NCBI GenBank assembly: GCA_903908245.1
Contig: CAIVRE010000005.1
Coordinates: 1-43,234, forward strand
Source: Candidatus Omnitrophota bacterium
Lineage (GTDB): Bacteria; Omnitrophota; Gorgyraeia; Zapsychrales; Fredricksoniimonadaceae
Direction of reading: 5' to 3'
Length of the DNA: 43,234 nt
Part shown: in pieces, positions 18,410 to 26,978 of the stretch
Layout: every line of letters begins with the position of its first letter
Numbering within the stretch: position 1 is the first letter of the stretch
The notes under the pieces: generated by a model
What the model saw: the letters and a program-made list of their open reading frames with translations, nothing else
Told to the model about the DNA's origin: nothing
Databases searched by the model: none
Position numbers and translations under genes: made by a program

Positions 18410-19336
18410 ATGAAAAAGTGGGTTCTACTATCAGTCATGTTTTGTTTTACGGCAGCAGGCGTTGCCCAGGCGCAGGCACAGGCTCCGGCAGGAGCTGCGG
18501 CGGCGGCAGTATCCGCTCCGGTGGCGGTTGCAAAGGCATCTCCGTATAATTTCGGCGATTTTCGTTCAACGACTTTGACGACCAAGGCGTGGAAAGCTCT
18601 TGAGGACAAGAATCTCGAAGGAGTCCTGGTTTATACCAATAAGTGCATTGAGCTTTATGCAGAGAAGGCTCGTGTGATGCAGTCCGAGCTGAAGGAGTAT
18701 CCGTCCGGTGATGACCAGAAGATCTTTGGTTTCTGGGCTTTAAATGATGTGGCAACAAGCATTTTTATCCAGGGGGAAGCATACCGTAAGGCCGACAATA
18801 TAGAAGAGGCCAAGAAGGCGTTCAATCGCGTGATCAGTGAGTTTGGTTTTGGCCAGGCATATGATCCGGCCAACAAGGCTTTCTGGAAGCCGGCGGATGC
18901 GGCAAAAGAAAAGCTGGATATGATCTCAAAAGGGCTGGACCTGGATTTTGGGGATATGAAATCCAGTTTCATTACGTCAAAGGCATGGGCGGCTCTTGCC
19001 AAGAAGGACCTTAAGAGTGTCCAGGCGTATGTGAACAAGAATCTCGATCTTTATGGTGCCCGCGCAAGAGAAATGCAGGCGTCCCTGAAAGAGTTCCCCT
19101 GGGAATCCCAGGAGAAGATCTATTCTTTCTGGGCTCTAAATGATGTTGGCACATCGCTTTTTGTTCTTGGGCAGGCGTATCGCAATGCCGACATGAAGAC
19201 GGAAGCTATCGCTGTTTTTAAACAGCTGGTCAAGGACTACGGGTTTTCCCAGTGCTGGGATCCCCAGGGCTGGTTCTGGAAGCCTGCGGAAGCGGCAGAA
19301 CAGCAGATCATTGAACTTGAAGCGGCAAAAAAATGA
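18410..19336 (+). CDS. Exported protein with two copies of a helical repeat module
   Basis: The 308-residue protein has a signal peptide ending near residue 22 (A-Q-A) and an Ala/Pro-rich linker. Two modules of about 115 residues (58-172 and 189-303) follow; each runs through K-A-W-x-A-L, L-Y, M-Q-x-x-L-K-E, F-W-A-L-N-D-V-x-T-S, an A-Y-R-x-A-D TPR-like turn, F-G/Y-G-F, and ends in W-K-P-A-x-A-A. Related modules occur at the N-terminus of the upstream hydrolase. An AGGAGG at 18400 gives strong translation, suggesting an abundant protein. Its stop overlaps the next start (ATGA), so it is coupled to the lipoprotein. I do not know this family; a scaffold or glycan-binding role in the periplasm is inference. 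Confidence 0.85.
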   Translation: MKKWVLLSVMFCFTAAGVAQAQAQAPAGAAAAAVSAPVAVAKASPYNFGDFRSTTLTTKAWKALEDKNLEGVLVYTNKCIELYAEKARVMQSELKEYPSGDDQKIFGFWALNDVATSIFIQGEAYRKADNIEEAKKAFNRVISEFGFGQAYDPANKAFWKPADAAKEKLDMISKGLDLDFGDMKSSFITSKAWAALAKKDLKSVQAYVNKNLDLYGARAREMQASLKEFPWESQEKIYSFWALNDVGTSLFVLGQAYRNADMKTEAIAVFKQLVKDYGFSQCWDPQGWFWKPAEAAEQQIIELEAAKK

Positions 19337-20013
19337 ACGTTGTTAAGTTTTCAGGCCTTTGTTTACTTCTGACGGCTGTCTGGGCGTGTTCCAGCCAGCC
19401 GTCAGGAGATGTTGTTTCCAAGGGTATCCAGAAGGAATTCGGTTCGGTCAACGAAGTCCCTGTTACGGATCCAAAGTCCTTTCAGCAGCCGTTCACGCCG
19501 TTTATTATTTATCAGGATAAGGCCTCCAGGAATCGTTTCACTCCATCCGGATATATGCCGACCGGCGAGTGCATTGCGCTTGATGACGGATGGCAGTATG
19601 ACCCCAGGGAAGGCAAGACATCGATCCGCGTGGTGTATGACGTTTCATGCTCCAAGCAGGGCCGTAAATGGGCCGGTGTTTACTGGCAGAATCCGGCTGA
19701 TAACTGGGGTGACCGCAAGGGCGGTTACAATCTTTCCGGCGCGACCCGGGTGACATTCTGGGCAAAAGGCGAGCTCGGAGGCGAGCGTATTGAAGAGTTC
19801 CGTGTGGGGGGGATCGGCGCGAACAGCCTGTACCCGGATTCCGACTCCGCTTCGATCGGGCCGGTTATCCTGACCAACCAGTGGAAGCAGTATTCGATCG
19901 ACCTTCGCGGGAAAGACCTTTCGTATATCAGCGGTGGTTTTGCCTGGGTGGCCAACGTTGACTCCAATCCGCATCACTGCACGTTCTATCTTGATGACAT
20001 GCATTTTGAATAA
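19333..20013 (+). CDS. Lipoprotein with a probable carbohydrate-binding beta-sandwich
   Basis: The 226-residue protein has a short lipoprotein signal (hydrophobic run ending A-V-W-A-C19; Trp at -2 is unusual). The rest is beta-rich with many aromatic residues and ends in the Y-L-D-D-M-H-F-E strand that commonly closes galactose-binding-like or CBM-type jelly rolls, often with calcium at the paired Asp. A run of W-A-G-V-Y-W and F-W-A-K-G supports a glycan-binding surface. The start overlaps the stop of the repeat protein by four bases. Together with the exported hydrolase, it looks like part of a surface or periplasmic glycan-handling set. Confidence 0.75.
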   Translation: MNVVKFSGLCLLLTAVWACSSQPSGDVVSKGIQKEFGSVNEVPVTDPKSFQQPFTPFIIYQDKASRNRFTPSGYMPTGECIALDDGWQYDPREGKTSIRVVYDVSCSKQGRKWAGVYWQNPADNWGDRKGGYNLSGATRVTFWAKGELGGERIEEFRVGGIGANSLYPDSDSASIGPVILTNQWKQYSIDLRGKDLSYISGGFAWVANVDSNPHHCTFYLDDMHFE

Positions 20014-20044
20014 TTTCCTCCCCTAAAGATATTTTGTTTTTTCA

Positions 20045-20073
20045 TTGAGTCCGTGTCTTTCCTTTGTTATATT
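20045..20073 (+). promoter_or_regulatory. Promoter of the coiled-coil/LacI unit
   Basis: TTGAGT at 20045-20050 and TATATT at 20068-20073 are separated by 17 bases. The leader to the ATG at 20110 would be about 29 bases and includes a GGAG ribosome site seven bases before the start. Confidence 0.6.
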
Positions 20074-20109
20074 CTAAATGTTTCCTATATAAACAAATGG
20101 AGAGACCGC

Positions 20110-21462
20110 ATGTCACAGATCATAAAGCAGAGTATTGTTATACTCATAATCCTGTTGGTTCTTAGCGTCGGGGTGGCTGTTATGACGCTGCTTCAGAAAA
20201 TGGGGCTTGAGAAACAGAACCAATATCTGCAGGGACAGGTCAGTGACTTCGAAACCAAGTCGCGCGGTCTTGACCAGCAAGTCAAAAAATTGACGGAGGA
20301 ATCCCAGGGGCTGCGCAAGGACATTGAACAGAAGGTCCGCGATATCGACGCTGCCAACAAGAAATTTGAGGACGCCCGCCGCACCAGCGACAAGGCTTCC
20401 GACGATCTTTCCCGCGCCCAGCGCGACCGTGCCGATCTTGATTCGCGCATGGCGACTCTCCGTCGCGAACGCGATGACCTGATGGACAAGCTCAAGAATC
20501 GTCCCGTTGAAGAAAAAGTTGTCGAGAAGGAAAAGATCGTTTATCGCGACCGCGTGGTCGATGCCAGCGGGAATCCGGTTGATCCGAATGCGCCGCCCGT
20601 TGTTCCGGCCGCTACCGCGACTGCTGCCGTTCCGGCTGCAGTTGTGCCGCAGACCAATGTGGTCATTGAGAATACGGCCAACGAGGAATATTGGGCCGGC
20701 ATTATGCGCCAGAAGGCTTCGCTGGAGATCGAACTGGCGGATGTGAAAAAGAAACTTTCGGAAAAAGATATCAAGGCGGAAGAGATGAAGAAGGTGACAT
20801 CCGACCTTGAGATCGAGATCGGCCGCCTGAAGAATGAGCGTGAAGAGATCATCCGCAAGATCAAATACGGCGATGACCTGGCCGACAGCCTGTCCATCGA
20901 ACTGGCCCGTGCGCGCAACGAGAGCAAGATCACCGCTGACCGTGCGGACAGGGTGAGTGCCGAGAACCAGGGCCTGCGCAGTGATATCAAGCAGCTTTCA
21001 TCGACCAAGGTGGCGCTGGAGAAGAGCATCGCCCGCCTGACCGACGACAAGTCCGGGGTGGAGAAAAAACTTCTTGAGACCGAGAATATCATTCAGGGGC
21101 GGATCGACGAGATCTGGAAGATCAAGAAGGATGTTGATACGCGCTTTGACATGACAAGGAACAATTCCGGCGAGGTGGAGCTTGCGCCGATCGTGGTCAA
21201 TGCGGCATCCGCTCCGGTAAAGACGGCTTCGGCCAATGCGCCGCGCCGGGCCGGTAATGTGGTGAGCGTGAACGAGGAAAACAATTTTGTGGTCATCGAC
21301 CTTGGTGAGGCGGATAATATCCATAATGGCGATATGTTCAAGATCTATCGCGGCAAGGACCAGATCGGGACTGTTGCGGTGATCCAGGTGCGCAAGGATA
21401 TTTCGGCGGCCGATATCAAGCAAAAAACCGCGGCCTTCAGGGCCGGCGACCAGGTCCGTTGA
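20110..21462 (+). CDS. Membrane-anchored coiled-coil protein with a C-terminal beta-barrel domain
   Basis: The 450-residue protein starts at the ATG at 20110 (GGAG seven bases upstream). One membrane helix at about residues 7-30 is followed by two long heptad-rich coiled coils (about 35-145 and 200-345). They are split by a Pro/Ala linker containing a V-V-x-K-E-K-I-V-Y-R-D-R segment. A small C-terminal domain (about 385-450) reads V-V-S-V-N-E-E-N-N-F-V-V-I-D-L-G and then G-D-M-F-K-I-Y-R-G, resembling the small beta-barrel domains that end many Omnitrophota and planctomycete envelope proteins. It probably spans part of the periplasm as an elongated structural protein. A direct role in sugar uptake is not shown; the link is co-location with the LacI-type gene, whose start overlaps its stop. 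Confidence 0.8.
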   Translation: MSQIIKQSIVILIILLVLSVGVAVMTLLQKMGLEKQNQYLQGQVSDFETKSRGLDQQVKKLTEESQGLRKDIEQKVRDIDAANKKFEDARRTSDKASDDLSRAQRDRADLDSRMATLRRERDDLMDKLKNRPVEEKVVEKEKIVYRDRVVDASGNPVDPNAPPVVPAATATAAVPAAVVPQTNVVIENTANEEYWAGIMRQKASLEIELADVKKKLSEKDIKAEEMKKVTSDLEIEIGRLKNEREEIIRKIKYGDDLADSLSIELARARNESKITADRADRVSAENQGLRSDIKQLSSTKVALEKSIARLTDDKSGVEKKLLETENIIQGRIDEIWKIKKDVDTRFDMTRNNSGEVELAPIVVNAASAPVKTASANAPRRAGNVVSVNEENNFVVIDLGEADNIHNGDMFKIYRGKDQIGTVAVIQVRKDISAADIKQKTAAFRAGDQVR

Positions 21463-21464
21463 AC

Positions 21465-22469
21465 GTGGGAAATAAACGCGTTAACATCAAGGATGTCGCG
21501 AAGCTTGCCAAAGTTTCGATAACGACTGTCTCGCGTGTCATCAACAAATTCCCTTCTGTCAACAAGCGCAATATCCAGCGTGTTGAAGCTGCCGTTGCCG
21601 AGCTGAAATATCGTCCGAATGTGAGTGCCCAGCGCCTGGCCAGCGGTGCCAATAACGCGGTGGGGCTTGTGATGCCGGGTTATCCCGGCATTTTTCATTC
21701 TTTTTTCGCCATCGAGATCATCCGCGGTGTCGGCCAGGCCTGTGAAGCGCTCAAGCTCGACATGGTGTTCCATATTTCCGACGGTGTTAATCCGTTGAAT
21801 GCCAGTTATATGGGGGGGATCATTTTTGCGGATATCATCGAGAACCGCAAGCAGCTTGATGACGCGCTCGACCGCCATATTCCTTGTCTGGTCATTAATA
21901 ATGTCGTGCAGGATGTGGATGTCAGTTATATCGCCGTGAACAATCTCAAGGGCGGGGATATTGCGGCCAAGTATCTGACCGGCCTTGGGCATAAGCGTAT
22001 CGCCACCATTACCGGGAATGTCAAGACGCAGTCGGGGTTTGACCGTTTTGACGGGTTCATGAAGGGCATGTATGATGCCGGGGTAGAGATCCCCAAGGAA
22101 TATGTGTACCGGGGCGATTATTCACGCCGCAGCGCCCGGCAGGCGGCCGAATTCTTTTTTTCGATGAAAGAGCGTCCCACGGCCATTTTCGCGCAAAGTG
22201 ATGACATGGCGCTGGAGGTTATGGCGGTTGCTTTTGAGATGGGCATTCGCATCCCCGAGGATGTTTCCATTATCGGGTTTGACGACAGCCCCCAGGCGTT
22301 ATACGGGCCTGTCGGGCTTACGACTGTGCGCCAGCCGGTCTTTGAAATGGCCGAGAAGTCGGTACGGATCCTTAATGAAATGATCAATGGCAAGCCGGAG
22401 CTCCGTTTTCGTACGGCGATGGACCCTGACCTTGTTATCCGCGATTCCTGCGCCGCTCCTTCTGCGTAA
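21465..22469 (+). CDS. LacI/GalR-family transcription regulator
   Basis: The 334-residue protein has a classic LacI N-terminal helix-turn-helix (D-V-A-K-L-A-K-V-S-I-T-T-V-S-R-V-I-N) and hinge (A-Q-R-L-A-S-G), followed by the periplasmic-binding-like sensor domain ending in G-F-D-D-S-P and T-V-R-Q-P. Two starts are possible: GTG at 21465, or TTG at 21459, which overlaps the previous stop; an AGG at 21452-21454 fits either. It probably controls the carbohydrate locus in response to an imported or processed sugar. None of the promoters in the locus carries an obvious LacI-type operator; the one sequence of that type in the window is at 27251-27262. Confidence 0.9.
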   Translation: MGNKRVNIKDVAKLAKVSITTVSRVINKFPSVNKRNIQRVEAAVAELKYRPNVSAQRLASGANNAVGLVMPGYPGIFHSFFAIEIIRGVGQACEALKLDMVFHISDGVNPLNASYMGGIIFADIIENRKQLDDALDRHIPCLVINNVVQDVDVSYIAVNNLKGGDIAAKYLTGLGHKRIATITGNVKTQSGFDRFDGFMKGMYDAGVEIPKEYVYRGDYSRRSARQAAEFFFSMKERPTAIFAQSDDMALEVMAVAFEMGIRIPEDVSIIGFDDSPQALYGPVGLTTVRQPVFEMAEKSVRILNEMINGKPELRFRTAMDPDLVIRDSCAAPSA

Positions 22470-22537
22470 CTTCACGAGTAACGATCCTTGCCTCATGGAT
22501 AGCCCTCGAGGCATTTGTCATTGTTGATGTTATCTCA

Positions 22538-22567
22538 TTGACGAATTGCTTGCCCTTGCGCTACACT
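22538..22567 (+). promoter_or_regulatory. mnmG promoter
   Basis: TTGACG at 22538-22543 and TACACT at 22562-22567 are 18 bases apart. The expected transcription start (about 22574-22577) falls on or just before the ATG at 22577, so the message may be leaderless. Confidence 0.5.
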
Positions 22568-22576
22568 TACCCTCTT

Positions 22577-24442
22577 ATGAAGCCTTATTGCGTTATTGTT
22601 ATTGGTGCCGGCCACGCCGGTGTAGAAGCGGCTTTGGCACCGGCGCGCATGGGCGTGTCCACGCTCATGATCAATTATTCGTTTGATACGATCGGGCAGA
22701 TGAGCTGTAATCCGGCCATTGGCGGGGTGGGCAAGGGGCAGTTGGTGAAAGAAGTGGATGTGCTGGGCGGCGAAATGGGCCTGGCGGCGGATCGCACGGG
22801 GGTCCAATTCCGGCGGCTGAATTCCTCCAAAGGGGTGGCGGTCCGTTCATCGCGCTGCCAGTCGGACCGGGCGCGTTACCGCGAGTATATGCAAGGTGTG
22901 GTGCGCGGGCAGGCGGGGCTGGATTTCTATGCGGGCGAAGCCGTCGAGGTGCTGTTGCGCGGCGGCAAAGTGTGCGGCGTACGCACGGCGGATGGGACAA
23001 CGTTCGAAGCACCGTGTGTGGTCATAACCGCGGGGACATTCCTCAATGGCCGCCTTCATTGCGGGCCGCGGATCACGCCAGGCGGCCGGATCGACGAGAA
23101 GCCGTCGCTGGAGCTGGCGCGGAACCTGCAGTCCATTGGTTTTGTGCTGCGGAATTTCAAGACGGGAACTCCGCCCCGGCTTGACGGCAGGACCATTGAT
23201 CATTCCAGGATGCGCCGGCAGGATTCGGATGAGCCTCCGGTGCCGTTCTCGTTTCGTACGCCGTTCATCCCTTCCGGCCAGGCCATGCTGCCGTGCTGGA
23301 TCACGCATACCAACAGCCGCACGCACCAGATCATCCGTGATAATTTCCATTTGTCCCCTATGTATTCCGGCCAGATCGATGCCACGGGCGTGCGTTATTG
23401 CCCTTCCATTGAAGACAAGCTGAAGAAATTCGGTGACAAGGACATGCATCATGTTTTTCTTGAGCCCGACGGTTTGGATACGCCTGTGGTCTATCCGAAC
23501 GGTATTTCGACCGGTTTACCCGAGAAGGTGCAGGAAGAGTTTGTTCGCAGCATCGAGGGGCTGGAGAAGGTGGAGTTCATTAAATACGGGTATTCCATTG
23601 AGCACGCGGTCATTTACGCCGAGGAATTGAAGGGAAGCCTTGAGTCCAGGCGTATCGGGGGGTTGTTCTTTGCCGGGCAGTTGAACGGGACGACCGGCTA
23701 TGAAGAAGCCGCGGCGCAGGGGATCGTGGCGGGCATTAATGCGGCGTTGGCTGTGCGGGGGGAGGCTCCGTTCATTCTCGGGCGGGATGAGGCGTACACA
23801 GGGGTCCTGATCGATGATCTTATCACCAAGGGTACGAATGAGCCTTACCGGATGTTCACATCGCGTGTGGAGTACCGCTTGCTGGTGCGTGAGGATAATA
23901 CGGACCTGCGTTTGGCGCATCACGCGCATCGCCTGGGACTGATGAATGCGCAGGGCCTGGCGATGGTCGAGAAAAAGGCTGAAGATATTCGCCGGGGCAA
24001 AGAAGTGCTGGAGGGGTTTGCCGTGCGCCCGCAGGAGGTCAATGCGATCCTGGAGCGGTTGGGAACAACAATTTTGACGCAGAACAGCGATCTGGCCAAG
24101 ATCCTGCGGCGGCCGGAAGTGGCTTTCAAGGATATTGCCGCTTTTGATCCGTTCCTGTCTGGCCTTGGGGCGTCTGTTGCAGAGGAAATAGAATACGAGC
24201 TCAAGTATGAAGGTTTTATGGACCGTCAGCGCAAGGAGGTCGAGAAATTCCGCCATCTTGAGAACATCAGGGTTCCCGACGGTTTTTCGTATGAGGGTGT
24301 GCACGGCCTTTCATTCGAGGTCAGGCAGAAGCTGAACCATTTCAAGCCGGCCACCCTTGGTCAGGCCAACCGCATTTCCGGCATGACCCCCGCCGCCATC
24401 TCTCTTCTGATGATCGCCTTGCGCAAGCATTTCGCAGCGTGA
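22577..24442 (+). CDS. mnmG: tRNA uridine-5-carboxymethylaminomethyl modification enzyme MnmG (GidA)
   Basis: The 621-residue flavoprotein works with MnmE to place a (carboxymethyl)aminomethyl group on the wobble uridine of certain tRNAs. The FAD-binding motif V-I-G-A-G-H-A-G-V-E is at residues 6-15, followed by the family blocks N-P-A-I-G-G-V-G-K-G, T-P-G-G-R-I-D-E-K-P-S, R-Y-C-P-S-I-E-D-K, and the tRNA-binding C-terminal helical domain. Length is normal for the family. I take the ATG at 22577; the open frame reaches a TTG at 22538, but that TTG is part of the -35 box. No ribosome site is present. The convergent thi cluster ends 126 bases downstream. Confidence 0.95.
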   Translation: MKPYCVIVIGAGHAGVEAALAPARMGVSTLMINYSFDTIGQMSCNPAIGGVGKGQLVKEVDVLGGEMGLAADRTGVQFRRLNSSKGVAVRSSRCQSDRARYREYMQGVVRGQAGLDFYAGEAVEVLLRGGKVCGVRTADGTTFEAPCVVITAGTFLNGRLHCGPRITPGGRIDEKPSLELARNLQSIGFVLRNFKTGTPPRLDGRTIDHSRMRRQDSDEPPVPFSFRTPFIPSGQAMLPCWITHTNSRTHQIIRDNFHLSPMYSGQIDATGVRYCPSIEDKLKKFGDKDMHHVFLEPDGLDTPVVYPNGISTGLPEKVQEEFVRSIEGLEKVEFIKYGYSIEHAVIYAEELKGSLESRRIGGLFFAGQLNGTTGYEEAAAQGIVAGINAALAVRGEAPFILGRDEAYTGVLIDDLITKGTNEPYRMFTSRVEYRLLVREDNTDLRLAHHAHRLGLMNAQGLAMVEKKAEDIRRGKEVLEGFAVRPQEVNAILERLGTTILTQNSDLAKILRRPEVAFKDIAAFDPFLSGLGASVAEEIEYELKYEGFMDRQRKEVEKFRHLENIRVPDGFSYEGVHGLSFEVRQKLNHFKPATLGQANRISGMTPAAISLLMIALRKHFAA

Positions 24443-24497
24443 TTTCTGCCTATCGAGGTTTGCTTTGTTTCAGGGGCTGTTCTTTTTTGGGCGGTGT

Positions 24498-24518
24498 GTC
24501 GAATCCAATCAATTCGAC
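24498..24518. repeat. Inverted repeat between the convergent mnmG and thiF ends
   Basis: GTCGAAT (24498-24504) and ATTCGAC (24512-24518) form a perfect seven-base stem with a seven-base loop. No T run follows on either strand, so it is not a standard terminator; it may still mark a shared transcript end. Confidence 0.4.
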
Positions 24519-24568
24519 CGGCCTCGTTCGTCGTCTTCGGAATATCGACAGTCCTTATTAGAACAGCT

Positions 24569-25171
24569 TTAGAGCGTAAGTGAGAGTATGATCTCGGCCA
24601 TTTTAGCCGCGCACTGGATCACGCGGGGGGCCAGGGCGGGATGGCCGTCGTGGATGGAGGTGATGCCGTCGCCTACGAGGAAAATATTCCCCACTTTCCG
24701 GACGGCTACGGAAGACGTTGTTGTGTTTAAGCCGGACATGCCGTTGCCGCTCACCACAAAAGGTGCGCGCGTTGCGTAGTATTCCACGAAGGTTGTTTTG
24801 ATGTCCGCTTTATCAAAAGCTTCCACGATGATGTCTGCATTTTCAAACAAGCCGTTCGCGTTATTTGCCGTCCATTCGCGGTGATGAATGTTGACCTCGG
24901 CGTCGGGATTGATCGTGAGCATCCTGGCCTTGAGGCATTCCACTTTGGGTTTACCGACATCGGCAAGCGTGTAATCCTGGCGGTTAAGATTCGAGGGGTC
25001 GACGATATCTTTGTCGAGGATCTCAAAGTATTTGAATCCTGTGCGAACGAGCGCGGCACAGATATTGGACCCGAGCCCTCCCGCGCCGCCGATGGCGATC
25101 CTTTTGCCCTGGATGAGCGCCAGCTGGTCCGGCTTTAAATATCGCAGGAGTGCGGTTTCAAAAATGTTCAT
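24569..25171 (-). CDS. thiF: Sulfur carrier protein ThiS adenylyltransferase, short family-2 ThiF
   Basis: The 200-residue protein is an E1-like enzyme that adenylates the C-terminal glycine of ThiS for sulfur loading in thiazole synthesis. The ATP site is I-G-G-A-G-G-L-G-S (27-35), with the acidic strand L-D-K-D and the N-L-N-R-Q motif (62-66). It is shorter than E. coli ThiF and lacks its zinc Cys pairs, matching the short (family 2) ThiF of anaerobes. The ATG at 25171 overlaps the thiH stop (ATGA) and has AAGGAT upstream; an in-frame start 21 bases earlier lies within thiH and is less likely. It is the last gene of a thiS-thiG-thiH-thiF operon. Confidence 0.9.
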   Translation of the reverse strand: MNIFETALLRYLKPDQLALIQGKRIAIGGAGGLGSNICAALVRTGFKYFEILDKDIVDPSNLNRQDYTLADVGKPKVECLKARMLTINPDAEVNIHHREWTANNANGLFENADIIVEAFDKADIKTTFVEYYATRAPFVVSGNGMSGLNTTTSSVAVRKVGNIFLVGDGITSIHDGHPALAPRVIQCAAKMAEIILSLTL

Positions 25172-26184
25172 GTATTTTCGATCCTTCGCCAATCCGTGAA
25201 GACCGGATCGAACCCGTGTTCTTTTAAATAACGGATCGTTTCCGCGGCACTGCGGTCGTCTGCGATATCGAACTGGGGTGCGCCGGTGTTATCGGGATCC
25301 TTGTATCCGCCTACCGTCGTCCTTGATCCGACAGATATTTTGGTGACAGACAGCTCCAGGGCCTTGTTCCTGAAGGCGGCTGATTCGCGCGTGGAGAGGT
25401 TGATCCCTACCCGCGGGAACAGGATGCGGGTGAGGCAGAGTATCTTTACAAAGGTGATGTCGTCAACGGGTGTTCCCGCGAAGGATTTTGCTTTGATGGT
25501 GCGCAGGCGCGGGAAGGAGAGGCTGTATTCTACTCCCGGGAATTCGGTTTCCAGTTCACGCAGGTGGCTGTAAAGCGCGCAGAGGTCGGACGCCAGTGGG
25601 CCGAGGCCCAGCAGGATCCCGAGGGATATCTGGCGCATGCCGGCGCGGGTCAGGCGTGTCGGCGCTCCCCAGCGGAAGTCGTAGTCTTTTTTCTGTCCAC
25701 CCAGGTGGACTTCCGCGTAGCGCGTGCGCTCGTAGGTCTCCTGGTAGACCGTGACCCCGTCAGCTCCGGAAAGGTAGAGGGCATGGTAATCTTCTTCCGG
25801 CATCGGATAGACTTCGAGCGCGATCCCCTGGAAGTATTGCTTCGCCAGGGTGACCGCTTCTTTCAGATATTCAAGAGGGGTTGCTTGGGGTGATTCACCT
25901 GTCAGGAGAAGGATGTTCTGCACGCCTGTCCGGGAGATCGCTTTAAGTTCAGCATCGATCTGTTCTGCCGAGAGTTTGATCCGGGTTATTTTGTGATGGC
26001 TGTGGAAACCGCAATAGACGCAATGGCTCGCGCAGTGATTGGAAAGATAAAGCGGTGTGTAAAGGCCGATCGCCCTTCCGAAATATTGCCGGGTCAGGTG
26101 CGCGGCTTCCCGGGCCAGGGCTTCCAGTCGTTCCGGGCTATTGTCGTCAAGCAGGGCCTGGATATTTTCACGTGAGGCGTTCAT
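25168..26184 (-). CDS. thiH: 2-iminoacetate synthase ThiH
   Basis: The 338-residue radical SAM enzyme splits tyrosine to give dehydroglycine (2-iminoacetate) for the thiazole ring. The [4Fe-4S] motif C51-A-S-H-C55-V-Y-C58 is present, with the L-L-T-G-E segment typical of ThiH and HydG. Having ThiH rather than the oxygen-dependent ThiO fits an anaerobe. It overlaps thiG upstream and thiF downstream by four bases each, which indicates tight coupling. Length is slightly under the E. coli protein but complete in its motifs. Confidence 0.93.
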   Translation of the reverse strand: MNASRENIQALLDDNSPERLEALAREAAHLTRQYFGRAIGLYTPLYLSNHCASHCVYCGFHSHHKITRIKLSAEQIDAELKAISRTGVQNILLLTGESPQATPLEYLKEAVTLAKQYFQGIALEVYPMPEEDYHALYLSGADGVTVYQETYERTRYAEVHLGGQKKDYDFRWGAPTRLTRAGMRQISLGILLGLGPLASDLCALYSHLRELETEFPGVEYSLSFPRLRTIKAKSFAGTPVDDITFVKILCLTRILFPRVGINLSTRESAAFRNKALELSVTKISVGSRTTVGGYKDPDNTGAPQFDIADDRSAAETIRYLKEHGFDPVFTDWRRIENT

Positions 26185-26975
26185 TCAAAGAGGAATCCGG
26201 TTAATGGCGAGGAGGCTTCACCCTGCGGGCGCTTTGCCGGAAGGCCGCTTAAATAAGCCGCCCGTCCGGCTTCAACGGCCTGGGCGAACGCTTTGGCCAT
26301 CATGGGGGGATTGTCCGCGATGGCGACCGCGGTATTCACCAGGACCGCGGCTGCACCTATTTCCATGGCTTCACAGGCGTGTGACGGCGCGCCGATGCCT
26401 GCATCCACAATCATCGGGACCCTGATCTCGTTGATCAGCACTTGAATGAATTCTCTGGTCCGCAGGCCCATATTGGAGCCGATGAAAGAACCCAGAGGCA
26501 TTATGGCCGTGGCGCCTGCTTCGACCAGTCGTCGGGCAACATAAAGATCAGGAGAGATATAGGGCAGAACAATAAAGCCTTCCGCGGTTAACGCTTTGGT
26601 GGCCTTGATGGTCTCTTCATTGTCGGGCAGCAGGTATTTGGAATCATTGATGACTTCGACCTTGATCCAGTCCCCCTGGCCGGAGGCGCGGGCCAGTCGG
26701 GCGATACGGATCGCTTCATCGGCTGTCCGCGCGCCGGAGGTATTCGTCAGCAGGGTGACGCCGTCCGGGATATATTCGAGGATGTTCTCATCATGCCGTT
26801 CAAGGTCGATACGGCGCAGGGCGACCGTTACGATCCGGGCGTTGGAGCTAAGGATACTGGCCTTGAGTTCACCTTTGTTCCTGAACTTCCCGGTGCCAAG
26901 GAGAAAACGGCTGGAGAATATTTTTCCGCCCAGTTCAAAGGAGTCTTGTGCTGTTTGATGCGCGATTGGGGGCAT
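26181..26975 (-). CDS. thiG: Thiazole synthase ThiG
   Basis: The 264-residue TIM-barrel enzyme joins deoxyxylulose 5-phosphate, 2-iminoacetate and ThiS thiocarboxylate to make the thiazole phosphate of thiamine. The Schiff-base lysine is K105 in W-I-K-V-E-V-I. The phosphate-binding G-S-x-I-G-S-N-x-G-L and D-A-G-I-G-x-P-S-H-A blocks are intact. It begins a few bases after the thiS stop, and its stop overlaps the thiH start. Confidence 0.95.
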   Translation of the reverse strand: MPPIAHQTAQDSFELGGKIFSSRFLLGTGKFRNKGELKASILSSNARIVTVALRRIDLERHDENILEYIPDGVTLLTNTSGARTADEAIRIARLARASGQGDWIKVEVINDSKYLLPDNEETIKATKALTAEGFIVLPYISPDLYVARRLVEAGATAIMPLGSFIGSNMGLRTREFIQVLINEIRVPMIVDAGIGAPSHACEAMEIGAAAVLVNTAVAIADNPPMMAKAFAQAVEAGRAAYLSGLPAKRPQGEASSPLTGFLFE

Positions 26976-26978
26976 GTT

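Noticed and set aside
22489-22513. TGCCTC / GAGGCA stem after the LacI-type gene as a terminator
   Set aside because: The stem is only six bases with a 13-base loop and no real T tract follows.
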